A stretch of DNA of 64,000 bases from Struthidea cinerea (lineage: Eukaryota; Chordata; Aves; Passeriformes; Corcoracidae): assembly GCA_013397865.1 (NCBI GenBank), contig VZTI01004091.1, positions 208,514 through 272,513 of the forward strand, read 5' to 3'. The translations under genes and the position numbers were made by a program. The notes below the pieces were generated by a model. That model made no database searches, was not told the DNA's origin, and saw only the letters and a list, made by a program, of their open reading frames with translations. Positions 1 to 12,200 of this stretch are shown here, in pieces. Position 1 is the stretch's first letter. The number at the start of each line of letters is the position of its first letter.

Positions 1-3000
1 TTTTTTTTTTAAAGAAAGCATGCATTATTATAAAGAGGTAAAACAGCACTGGCGGTTAACTGAATAATCGAAGAAAATGCTATAGAAATTATGTTTATTA
101 GAAGAACAATTGCCATGATTTGGATGTTACTATACAAGAGTAACCATTTGGCAATTTAGCTTGAATATAGTTTTTAAATATTCGTTTCTCCAGCTTGCAA
201 TGTCATTTAACCTCAGATTCCATTTAGCTTAAAACACTACACTCTAGGATTTGAAAACAATAATTTGTTTTTTAAAATTTAATCCATGAATAACTACTTT
301 TTAAGTAAGCTACCACTGTTTATTACATTTTATACCATTGTCAGAGTATGCAATCACTGATTTTCCTTTTTTTCCCCACAAAATGAGGTTTTACTCCAAT
401 TTTAATTCAACTGTCTGAAAAAAAAATATTAAAACAACAGGCACTATTCACAGGCTTGACTTCCACTATCAGATAGTTTCTTTAAGAGACAGAAAAATTA
501 GAGGAAAAGCCCAGAGAAAGTTTTTCAAAGAGCCTTATTTAAATGGATTTCCAGACAAGATCTTGCCTTTACACTGCGATTAATTAACACCTTTTCAAAC
601 AGCAATTTACACATTAAACATGGAAAGCAAACCTAATGCAAATCCCAACTGCCTTAAAACAATCAATAGTATATGGTTTGTGAGCCTCTGCTCAAATTCA
701 TCTGCTGATCCCATTCAGGGAAATCAGCAGGGTACCAGCATTTCTCTCCCATCATTCCAGGGCGAAAAAACACCTTCCAGCAGAATCTGTCACTGGATGT
801 CACCAAAGTTCCATGAATTTACAGGAAAAACAGCACTAGTTTATCAGAAACACTCAAGAGTCATAGAGAAGGCAAGTGAAAATAAGTATGACAGCCAACC
901 CAGCCTACCTGTAACACCGGCAAGACCAGAACCTGCACTCAAGCAGCCATGGATGTGCTCACGGTCTCCAGTGGAGCCACTGAGGTTCACAGGCTGTGAC
1001 TTTCAGCTGCCCAATACTTCACACACCTGGAGTGATGAGAGGTTTTCAACTGCTGGCACAGGCAGCTGAAAAAGTGCCCAGAGAGGCTTAATTTGGGTTG
1101 TAACACATATTGACAAACATTTTTCCCCTTCAAGTTTGTAAAGTGAGAATGACATTTTTCCTTTTCTTCCTTATTTAGTGAGATGTTTTTTCCCCGAACA
1201 TTTTTTGAGCCCAGCAGACTGGAGCCATTCCATACCCCATGTGCCTCCTGCACTGGGGACTGCTGGCAGGATGCACAGCACCTGAAAGAAGTTTTTGCCT
1301 CCCAGGTGCTCAGCACATCAATGTGTCAGACTGGGAATCTAAAAAGAAATGGTAGGAGATACAGATTTCCTTGCAGGGGAATCAATACAAACAGATAATT
1401 CAAGGAGCAGCTCTCTGACTAATGCCACAATAATGGAGGCAAAGATTAAAAAAAAATATTAACCATGATTATGAAAATTTTTAATAACTACTATATGTCC
1501 TAGAAAAATGATTTGTTCTTTAGGAAAAAAGGTTGTCATATCATGGAGTTTGTCTGCTTTTAAACCTCGAGAGTGGGGATTCCAGAATAACAAAATTACT
1601 TGGGCATCTATGCCACAATGACTTGCCATGAGTACTACCTCCCCAAATCCTTTGTCATCTCTAGTTTTCTAACAAATTACTTTTTAAAGCTAGAGAAATT
1701 GGCAGCCTTCATACAAGTTGCCAAGGAACATCGAAGTACAGTGACTCTTTGAGTTTGCTGTGGACTCCAGCTGGCCCCAGCACGTGCTGGACACAGCAGC
1801 AATCCTGCTGTCCTCACTCCTCTGCTCTGGGGTGCTCTGGACATATGCCCAGGAACATGCATATAAACACCTCTGAGACTGGGGAGTAAATCAGGATTTA
1901 TCATGCTTGCATACAGGCACACAGATTATTTACTTGCACAGCAGAGGCAGGTCTGCACACAGCCTTGCATCAGCTAATGCCAGCCTCATCTATGGCAGAG
2001 GTGTAATTCCTACTAAATTCCTAATTCTCTTTTAATTCCATGAAATTACTATATAGCCCAGTTCATTTTACACTTATTAAATTCAGGAGAGCTTTTCCAT
2101 AAGGGATAGCTTCAGAAACACTAATATAGGACAATTGCTGTTTTTTGGAGAGCTCTATTGCAAGTGTATTGCCTTCTCAGCTGGAAAGGATGATTACTGA
2201 TGTCTGAAAAAGGTACTTACAGCTTAGTACACAGTAAACATGTATTCTGTTTTTCTTTTGCTCTGTTAAACAATATAATACATAGCAAAAATCTACAGAA
2301 AAAGCAATCAAAACAGACACACTTTAAGAAGAATCCCAATGCTTCTTAATTTGTACTTCATTCTTTCTGTCAGCATTTCCACCCGCATTCATCACTGAAT
2401 ATTCATTCCTATTTCTGTCTTTGGGCTGAGTGTGGCAGCAGCCCAGCAGAGTCACACAGGTATTGCTGTGAAACGGGTGACAAGACATCCCTCCCCCATT
2501 ACTGCTGCATCACAGGAGGGTCCCCAGCCCCTCTCTGGTTTGGGAGAGCTGAGCTCCCCACCAACCCCCTTTCCCCTGCCTGATGCGCTGAGAGCTCCCC
2601 CTCCTGTTACAGCCAATCTTAACTGCAGTCGACAGATTAATATTATTACCTCATTTTAATTAATTCCTCTCCTCAATTCAAAAAAGCACATCTGGTGCTT
2701 TTCAGAGTCACACAAAGCTTCTTTCCTCCCATCCTCTCCTGAACATCAATTAATAACTTGGCAACAAAAAGAAAAGAAGGGTTTGTTCTCTGTACCTAAC
2801 AGTCACAAGTGACAGAGAGAAAGAAAAGGGACTTGCTCCAGACAGAGGTCAAGGGAAATGACAGAACTGCCAAATCTTCTGTGTTTCTGCAACTCAGCAG
2901 AGCTTATTAGTGACACAGCTACTGTGGCTGTGCAGCTTCCAGACCAGGATTGTCTCACGTCTTCAACTTGAAGTGCACGAAAAATGATGTGTAACTCGTC

Positions 3001-6000
3001 TCACCCATTCAGGCAGGTGGTTAACCACTCGCTCCCAGGCAACTGCTCAAGCCCAAAAGGTGATTTCAGACCTTACTGACAACATTTTAACTCTCAAATA
3101 CACAGCTCAATTTATAAACAGAAGTGATTCCCCTTCCAAAATTTCTCAAATCTGTAAAATCTCCTCATACAAGTAGAAGACACACAGCATCCTGAGCCCC
3201 TAGTCCTACAGGGCTCTGTGCCCTGCAAGCACAACACAGTGACCATTGGCACAGAAGACAGAGAGGATGAAAACCAATTCCCAGTTCTCCAGAGCAGGTG
3301 GAACTCTTTTTGATTGGAGAGATGAAAATAAGAGATGTTACTATTGAAAAAAAAAAAAAGGCATGAGTTTGGCATAAAAAAGGGCAAAAGATCTTTACGA
3401 CGATTTGTGCAACATTAAGAGATGCAGGACTAAACTCTGACTCTGGGTATGTCCTCACTGGCCCACAGTCTCCCATGAGAGCAGATCTGCAGGCAGGGAG
3501 ACATCAAGCCCAGAGGGATGGGACAGTTGAGCCCAGGATGTGCCCATCTGGCTGGCAGGGTGGGTTTACCAGCATGGGCCATGCACTGCATGGGCAACCA
3601 CTGGTGCTCTGCAGGTAGGAGGTCTGGTGGCCATCAAAGCCTGTTCACCTCAAAGTCACCACTGGACACACATTCAAACACAGCTCGACATTTGCCACTA
3701 AATTTTGTGACTGTTTCCTGTTTTCCAGCCTGACCTCAAGAAAGATACTGATGCCAGGAAAAGCACATGAAACTTTCCAGGATGATAAACATCCATGATA
3801 AGTAAAGAGAAATGTCACTGAGTCAAAACCAAACGTGAGATAGAAATTAAAGGAATAATTTATTAGCTTTCCAAAAGGGAACTGGTGTCATATTGATCTG
3901 TTGTTGTCCACATGCAACTCCAGCATCTCAGTTCTTCAGTTCTCATTGTAGAGACAGGCTTTGAAATGACTGTCCAAACTGGTTTCCTTCTTTTAAACTC
4001 AGCATTATTGCTAACTCAGTAATTGAGGTTTGTGACTTTTTTGGGAGCTTGGCTTTCCCTTGGAATTTCATTCTGTTGATGCCTTTATCCTGGCTTTGTA
4101 ACAGCGACCTTCTTCCTTTCTTCCTCCTTTTTATTTTATCTCCATTTTTTTCCCCCCTCAAAGACATTTAGTGTGGATCGCTCTCACCTGATTTCAGTTC
4201 TTCTTGGGAACCCATTTTTTTAATGCCCAAATATCTTGTGGCTACTATTAAAGGTACTAACACGTGAACAGTTATATGTTTTAAAAATCAAAATAGGCAT
4301 GAAAACAAGATAAAAACTGTATTTATGCATAGTTTATATAAAACACAAACAGGTATTTTGTATCAGATGGCAAAATGGCTTCTCACAGGCTGGAATTTTA
4401 TTAGACATGAGGTGAATTTCATTACAACTAAAAAAATCCAGTAAAAATGGGGGGGAAATAGCCAGCTGCTGATAAACAGAGATTTTAAAAATGCAAAATT
4501 CAATTCAACTGTACCAAAATGTAAGATTCAGCATATTAGAAGTATGCCCACTCTTAAAACGTGCTTTAAAATTTCTATTTCATTTTTATTATAGAACTGC
4601 CTGTCACACAAAACAATATAAGGGAAGGAGCTGTGTTAGCTAATCTGCTGTAATCCTTTCAAATCTCTGAAAGAACAACAAGCGCTTGATAAGCAGGGTC
4701 AGGCTGGGGCAGGATTTTGATAGGAGACATCTAAGGAATGTCTAGGTGCTTCAGGAAGGGGATGTGGGTGATTTAGCAAGATGGCTAAACCAGCAAGCTT
4801 TCCCCCCCTCCACTTCAGTAAGGAGTAAAGGGAGCAGACCATGTGCTGCGGACAGAGCAGCCTTTTGGGGGAGACAGGTGTAATACAAGAAATCCCATTC
4901 AAGGTATTATTTTATCAGGCAGTGCTTTTAACAGACACCAGCTCAGGTAAGTACATTTTATCTTGTTGACTGATGGATAAACTGTTTCCCACATTCAGTC
5001 CTAAAATTTGCAGGGTGTTGTCAGGTGCTGTTAAGCCATGCCATAAACCATGCTGTTCACCCATTGTCTTGAGCCACTTCTCTCTTACACACTTTGTACA
5101 TGTTAAAAACGTGTTTCTGCAAAGTGTTTATAAATTGCAGGAATGCCAGCTGCACCCATTACAGCTATCACCCATATCAGTTCCAGTGTTGGTTTTAACA
5201 GCTGATTATATGTATAATCACTGAAAAACAGATGACATTAAATACCAGTAAGTATTTTTAATTAACTCCCCACAAAGTTCTCATCTGAACCTGAAAAATA
5301 AATAAGGTAGAATTATTTTAGAAGTACGTACCTTGCACTTCTGAAATATTATACAGGCTGTGCTGGCAAAATCAACTGCTCTTCAAGAAAATATTTGATT
5401 GAAAAGTCAGTATCTGTGACTTACTGAAAGAAATGCAGCAGTTTCAATGAAAAGAGTAAAAACCTCTCAGACCTCATTTTATGCTTTTTTGTTTCCACTG
5501 AGCACATTTTAAAACTAATCAGCCTTATAAAAGGTACCACTGTTAATCTACTGTTTGTCTTCATCTTCACTGCAGCTGCTTAGTAGATAGAGAGCAAACA
5601 AAACCAGAATTAAGGTCATTCCATTTAAATCCTTCAGAGTGGAAGACAAGGACTAAATTATTGCTGAGAATTACGTGAAGGAAAGCCCAGGATAAGATAC
5701 ATACTGTTTATTATTTGCCAGACCCATAGTGGTACTGCATTTACATATTTGTGAAGGGATTACATTAACATTTTATGAGATTAACTGGGGTAGCATGGGG
5801 AGATTCTCTGATATAATGTCCACACAAATTAAAAGTACAGACTTCATGTGGTACATATGGGTAGTGAGAAATAACCCAAACTTTCCAGCCACCAATCTGT
5901 TGTAATGCATGAAATATAATTACATTTTTTCACATTAAAAATGTAAAGAACTTTATTACATTTCATCATGTACAACAGGTCTGAATCACACAGGATCATT

Positions 6001-8100
6001 AACGTAAAAGCCCTAATGGATCATTTTGTTTTCTTTCACTAGACACCTTAAACTCGTACTGTCATATTTCTAAGGCAGAAGGAGCAATAGCACAAACGAT
6101 CACTTTTATGCTAACAACAAGAAATCATTTCACAGTAGCCAAATATGACTAAAAAACCCACAAGCTTTTTCTTCAAATTAGGAAATATTCCCTGGAAGCT
6201 ACTCTATAAATAATACATAGTAGGGTTTAGTGTAATCTTTAGTATGAGAACATGCTTTCTTTAGAGCCAACAGTAACACCACTTCAAGAAGGAAATGCTG
6301 TGTGAAGAGAGGATCTTGCAGCTCTCTCGCACTTTCAAATCAAGTACATAGGCTCCAGAATATCACCAGCCCCCAGGAGCCTTGACGGCTACAAGGTATG
6401 AGTCAGCTCCACCACTCTGACTTCTCAAGTGGCGAGAGGAATGTCCCGGTTTGGTTCCCTATGCTGGCTCAGGCTTCCCACACTCTGCCTCTGGGAGGCT
6501 CACTCAACACCGAGGCTGGACAGAAACCAAATATTAGCAGTAGGTATCCACAAAGGAAAAAAAGAGAAGGGGAGCATTTCAGATGCTTGAAAAGGACCTC
6601 TGCCCACATGTGATGCGGGTGGGGGGTGAGCTGCTCACAGTGTTGTGATCTGCCCTGGGGAATGCTGTGTGCTCCAGCGAGAGGGGTAGCCACTCACACC
6701 AACACAAAGTTTGTATCCTTCTTTTTTCAAGCAACAATTTTCATAAAAGGTAAGTCTCAAACACCAAATCACTGCAGATTTACAGACAGCCTCAAAAAAG
6801 TTCTCTTTTCCCCCATCCCTTCCTCCCGCCCTCCTTTCTCCTCACTATGCACAAGATTTTTTTGCTTATCCTGTTTTCCCAAAACTCCTTCGCCCTTCCA
6901 AGCTGACTAGTGAGCAAAGATCCTTTAACCACAGCCATGCATTGGCTGTGTCTGGGTTCTGTGAGAGGTGACAGCAGGCTGGTGAGGGGTGACCCAGACT
7001 AGGGACATGACCCCCCAGGGGACCAAGCCACTAGGACTCACTGTGTCTACATGTCACACGAGTGATTCCTTCAGCTTGTTAGGAGCCAGCAAACCTTTAT
7101 GAGGGAGTTTTGCCCCAGTCCCTCAGATATCGTAGCAGCACACTGAGTCAACTGGACCATGCTCTTTTGGTTATATCCCTTCTTCTAACAATTCACCAAC
7201 ATATGTTTAATTTTATGTGGCTCTCCTATATCAGTATGGGCTTCTATATCAGTAACTGGAGGAATTACCAAAGCAAATGAAAAGCTGTTGGGTCATAAAT
7301 CTTTCAAGTGTCAATCACTGGCAACAGGGGAATTTCTAGGAATATCCACAAACAGAAGATTCAGGGTGAGGCAAGACTAACAATATTTTTTTCCTCCCTT
7401 TTTAAGGAGTACAAAATGAAAAACACTGCTTTATGTTCTACTCTTCTCTGTAGCGTATGCCTGTTTGCATTGGGAAACCTAACCTGTGTCTGCATTCCCC
7501 ACACAAAACACTCTTCATTTATTCATTTAGGACATACATAGCTTTAGTGTCATAGTGCTAAGGACTTTCACTAAGGAAATAATGGCTATATACAGTCAAC
7601 TATTGGGTATAATAATACTGAAGATAACAGTCATTACTAGCGCCACTGAAGAAACACATAAAAATTCTAAAACTGTCAGAGGTGACATCTGCAAATAATG
7701 TCACTTGCATTCTTACGTCTCTGAAACGTCTTGAAACACTCACACAAAAATGTCACCAACATAATTCACCACAGAAATGTTACAAGGATGACAAGGATGA
7801 CAGGGCTATATAAAAAATTGCTAGAAATACTTAATACAAGGAAAATATTTTTCTTTATGTGCATATACAAAAGGAAAAAAAAAAAAGATTCTGAGTCACA
7901 TGCTGACATGCTGAAAGCACTCTGAATTTACCCTAATGCAAAAAAAAACCCCAAGCCTCCAAACACACATTGATTTTTTAGAAATCTAACTAGAGCTCAG
8001 TATTTAACACGCTCTGTATCTGGAAACACATGAACATATGTGTCTGTGTTTTCTTGTATGCACATAAGGTCAGAAATCATTTCCTGCTCATTCCCTGTTC
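1..8100. other. AT-rich non-coding DNA, no recognisable gene
   Basis: No conserved protein or RNA gene is visible. Open frames here reach at most 149 codons (620-1069, plus strand) and have no family signature, splice context or composition that sets them apart from chance. Local low-complexity includes a T run at the very start, an A run near 3348-3360, a pyrimidine-rich stretch around 6800-6845 and an A run near 7876-7888. Moderately GC-richer patches around 2430-2620, 3480-3730 and 6900-7080 lack CpG enrichment. This is most simply intergenic or intronic DNA. Confidence 0.7.
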
Positions 8101-8140
8101 TTTCTGTGAAATGCTGCTACTGTTTCGTTTATTGTCATAA

Positions 8141-8482
8141 TCATCTGCAATCATGACATTTACGTGTCATTTCAAGTACTAAAATAAGAAGAAGACACAG
8201 AGCTCTGTGGAGAACAACAAGAAGTCCTAGGAGGCACAAATGGAGAAAGGCACTGTTGCTTCTAGCCCTGATTTGTTGGAAAGCATTAATCAAGAAACAA
8301 GTCACCAACAGACATACGTCATCTAATGCATCAATGAGCATTTCCATCAGCATGACACCTGCCATTGGTGCTGGCAACTGCCAAGTCCTATAAGCTTGAA
8401 CTTTAATTCTTGGACGATGGTATACTAAGTCTATAGCATATAGCATTAATAGCAAACTTGGAAAACATATGTAACACCACAC
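8141..8482 (-). other. Open frame with hydrophobic segments, doubtful
   Basis: A 113-codon minus-strand open frame encodes three strongly hydrophobic stretches: LLLMLYAIDLVY near the start, then a Leu/Met-rich stretch around residues 40-68, then LHLCLLGLLVVLHRALCLLLILVL near residues 80-104. This superficially resembles a small membrane protein. I do not recognise a family, and there is no clear splice context. A T-rich, A-poor strand gives Leu/Phe-rich translations by chance, so this could be spurious or a very old pseudogene fragment. Confidence 0.12.
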
Positions 8483-11400
8483 AAGAGCTCTTTGTCCAGC
8501 TTGATGACATTTTCAAAAAAATACATTGTATGGCAATACATCATAAATGGCTTTATGTATTTGTAAAACACTCTTTAATGTTTTATCAAAGCTGATCTAG
8601 TAGTTGGGATAAAAAAAGAAAGGAAGAAAAGGATGGTATTCAGCTTACAATTATAATTAAGGAACTAAAAAGTTATTTATTTGCAAATGTTAGTCTCTTG
8701 AAAGGAAGTTTCATAGAGGCTGAATTAAATAATTTATCTAACAAAGAAGGCATTATATTTGTAACATGTAAATATTGACTAACTTAGCTAATGAGTGGCT
8801 GTGTATAAACAGACCCCTTTTTTTATTTCAACTGGAGTCTAGAGCAGACAGCTTTGTATATTTTACAGTCTCTTGTACCTGAGCCAACAACTGATAGTGG
8901 AGGAGATCAAAGCCTTGATACAGAGATGCCAAGCAAATTGTGTATAAATGTGCTCCTTAAAAAATGATAAGAGCACAAAAGAAGTTTCAAGAAACTTTTG
9001 TCATGGTTTAAATGGTAAATAGCTAATTACTGACGAGTTGTGTTAAAGTTGTACACAAGGTACCAACAGGATACAAGTTCAAAAAATACTTTCTATTTTT
9101 TCCCCCAGATTTGTAAATAAGATGATATTTTACACTAAAAACAGCCATGACTCTTTCTGTTCTCAACAGGAATATTTCTTTTGACTCCCTAATTATTTCT
9201 TCAGAATTTATGCAATGGCCTAGGATGTAATTTTTTCTGCATAATTTAACTGAGATATTTAAGGAGACAACAAGGAAAAAAATGCCTTCTGTGGCCACAA
9301 GATGCTCACGAATAATGTCTGCTCAATTAAAGTAATTTTTAACACATTAAAGTATGTATTGGCACATAGAGTGAGAACATTCAGTTCAAGACTCAAGCCT
9401 CTTCATGATTTCTATTAAAATTATGCTACCTAATTCATGAGCAGGCTGAGCACGTTATGCTTCCACAAACGGTTGCGTAAAGAAAAGTCAGTTAAAGTAT
9501 AACAGCAGCAAGGTATATTTCACAACCACCTTGCTGAGATTGTAGAACTATAGAAAGTACTACAATGTACTACAATTGTACTATAATGCCTTCAATAATT
9601 TGAAAAACTCCATGTATTATGCTCTGATTCCTATATATTGTTTGAAGGGCTAAATTGTGGGCACGAGTATTTTCTACTCATATAACAAAGTACTTGGCTT
9701 CTTCACTTTTTATTATGCAATAGAAGACAACAAGTCAAAAGTACAAATGTAACACTTAACTATGGCTCTTGGAAATGAACATTATAACCCTATCTCTTGA
9801 GTTATTTTCTTACGCTGTAGCAACAAAATTGGCTAGAACAAAAGGGAAAGGTGAATAATATCTGAACAACAGACACTTATTTACTGCTGTGTAGTACTAG
9901 GAGAGAAGCAGACTGGAGAGAAACTGAGAGAGAAAGGCACCTCTCCATGCAGATGTGTATTAAAAAGAAAAACAAACAACAAAACAAAATGAAAAAGTAG
10001 CACCTTGCACTAATTCTGCTCTGTTACAAACGATTCAAGGCAACAGACTACCAAACTTACAACTGATTTCAGTGTAGACTTGCATCTGAATGAGTTCCGT
10101 GACGACTTTTAATACCAGGGTAGTTTTAAACAGTACACTCCATATTGTGTAGATAAATGTTCTTACATTGTAAGATCAGGCTGGGTGTGAGAGGCAGCAG
10201 GGGTATGACTCCTCAGCCTGTATGTGCATCGCTGTTAGGAAAACCAAAGAGCATTGGCTGCGGGCAGGGGTGGGTGAATCCAAGCTCTGCCGGGGTATGA
10301 GTGCAGTGTGTGCATGTGCACACACAAGTGTTTGTCTGCAGAGCAGCAGGAAGGGAGTGTTGTAGAGACTGGAAATACACCCACTCCAGCTTTAAACCAG
10401 CCAGCTCCAGCAACAAAAACATCGTGAGTATGCAGTCCAGGAACAAGAGTACATCCCAGCCATTGTGATCTGAGCAGCAACCTCTGCAGGAGTCTGGGTT
10501 TGAGTTCCTGCTGCCATCGCACCTCTGCCTCCAACACAGACCGATCTTCTGCAGCAGCAGTTTCCCAAGCATACGCAGAAATCTACAATGCTGCACCCGC
10601 TGCCTCTCACTTGTCTCACACCTCTGCTTTCTCCGTGCTTTGGGGGAAGTCTGAACATGGACTTCTCTCTCCAGCCACAGCTTATTTTACCTAGCTGTAA
10701 AGACATAGGCCTAGAAAACTAATTTTACTATTTTTTTACTCCACTTGCTCTAATTAAAAAAGTTGCAGTAGTTGAAAATAAATACTGAGTGGGTACAAGT
10801 CTCTTTAGTGCCACATCCATAAATAGCTGTGTTCATACTTACTGCACTGCAATCCAATTCCCGGCCAGCAATACACAAAAAATTAAATAAACATCATCAA
10901 TCATAAAACTAAGAGAAAGGCAGAACTGGGGTTTTGCTGCCAGTTAAATCTATGTTTGACCTGTAAGGGTGACCCTGGAAAGGCACTCTGAGATTTCCAG
11001 ATGGAAATGTAAAAGTCAGGCATGAGCCTGTACTGTCGCTGCCATAGGACTATTTTCCATCTCTCACCGAGGGAGGAGAAGGCCCTAATGTAACAGTGGG
11101 AATGAGACAGGGATCCCATACCACAGTGCGGGTACCACAACTGGGATGTGAGATGCTTTCCACAGCCAGGGGGATGTCTACCCGCTGAGAGAACAGGTTT
11201 CACACAGCAGCCTGAGCTCAAAGCAGCATTTAACCTGTCTCCAACACAGCAAAAGCAAACCTGACACTGAATGCAGATCCAAGGCAGGGGTTTTGTTCTT
11301 CCTTGCCACTGCTGCAGGGACAGGATTTACCCATTCCCCTAGCATCAGCTCCTATTCCCCATTCCTCCACCTCGGCACAGCTCTGGGAACCTAAGTGGAG

Positions 11401-11629
11401 CCAGCGGTGCTGTAGTAGCAATGCACATGATTCAGAAGGGCAAACTCCCCAGACAAACACACTGAGTCTCTCCTGCTGCTTCAAGATGAGCATGGTTTGG
11501 TTTTTTTTTTTTAATGTGGTCTATCTCTTTGTTTCCTGTGTAAGCCCTTAATTTCTTATGGGGAGCTGAATGCCCTTCATTCTTCTTGAAGAGAAAAGGA
11601 GACCCAAGAGGTTTAAAGTAATGACAGTT
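8483..11629. other. AT-rich non-coding DNA, no recognisable gene
   Basis: No gene, RNA or clear transposon is visible. The GC-richer stretch 10180-10680 has several overlapping open frames of 64-127 codons on both strands. Frames open on both strands with Cys/Trp-rich translations suggest composition rather than coding. The stretch 11230-11500 is similar. Confidence 0.65.
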
Positions 11630-11671
11630 ATATAAAATATATAAAATAAAATATATTAAATAGAATAAATC
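11630..11671. repeat. AT-only low-complexity stretch
   Basis: The sequence is built almost only of A and T (ATATAAAATA and ATAAATAAA-like words). It lies immediately beside the CpG-rich block that begins near 11690, so composition changes abruptly within about 100 bases. Confidence 0.7.
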
Positions 11672-11689
11672 TATGAATATCTCAAATTC

Positions 11690-12110
11690 AGGGTGTATTC
11701 AGTTCTGGCCTCGAAAGTGTCTGCACATTCAGATACACTCAGAAAATCCCCCAATAAAATAAAGGCGAAAAATAGATGGAGGCCCCTCGGATCTTTGTAA
11801 GCCCGCCCCCAGGTGGGCCCTCTGGTCGCTCGACCAATCAGAAGCGGGTTAATCAACACCTCGTATGATTGATGGACAGTTCTGCCAATCAGAGGCTGAG
11901 TCAGCCCCACCTGTGTGTGATTGATGGACAGCCGCGCCGGCCGGGGTCTGGGGGCGGGGCTCTGTGCCACCAGGCAGTGAGGCCCGGCCCGCTGCCGACC
12001 GCCCTCCGTCCCTGACGGAGCTTGGGAACTGAGTTTTGTAGTGTTCCTAGAAACCACCCAAACCGCAGTCTTCCTGGCATTATTTTCCCATTGGCAGTAT
12101 TCGATCACTC
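11690..12110. promoter_or_regulatory. Small CpG-rich block: promoter/enhancer or solo LTR
   Basis: This is an isolated block of high GC and many CpG dinucleotides in AT-rich surroundings. It contains two CCAATCAG boxes (11834 and 11885), each followed by GATTGATGGACAG, an Sp1-type GC box GGGGCGGGGC (11951-11960), and AATAAAATAAA near 11754-11764. A 145-codon minus-strand frame (11671-12108) runs through it, but its translation has no family features and is best explained by scarcity of stops. CCAAT boxes, a GC box and an A/T box together fit a short promoter or the U3 part of an LTR. I found no convincing TG...CA ends with target duplications, so I leave its identity open. Confidence 0.5.
11834..11931 (+). 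repeat. Two-copy tandem module, CCAATCAG ... GATTGATGGACAG
   Basis: Unit 1 is 11834-11879 and unit 2 is 11885-11931, a period of 51 bases. Both start with CCAATCAG, an NF-Y-type CCAAT box, and end with GATTGATGGACAG, whose TGATTGAT core matches the PBX/HOX composite motif. The two ends are well conserved and the middle has diverged, as expected for an old duplication of a factor-binding module. Confidence 0.75.
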
Positions 12111-12192
12111 TATTTTACCCCTTTCCATAAAGTATTGCTACATGGAAGAAGCAATGATTTTCATTCACCGTTGCCATGTTCTCTGAGACCCC

Positions 12193-12200
12193 TGACGTCA
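12193..12200. promoter_or_regulatory. Perfect CRE palindrome TGACGTCA
   Basis: This is an exact 8-base consensus for CREB/ATF binding, 80-90 bases beyond the CpG-rich block. Function is inferred from the motif and from proximity to CCAAT and GC boxes. Confidence 0.4.

Noticed and set aside
11671..12108. 145-codon minus-strand open frame
   Set aside because: It coincides with the CpG-rich block and the duplicated CCAAT module. The translation has no family features, and regulatory motifs explain the conservation pattern better.
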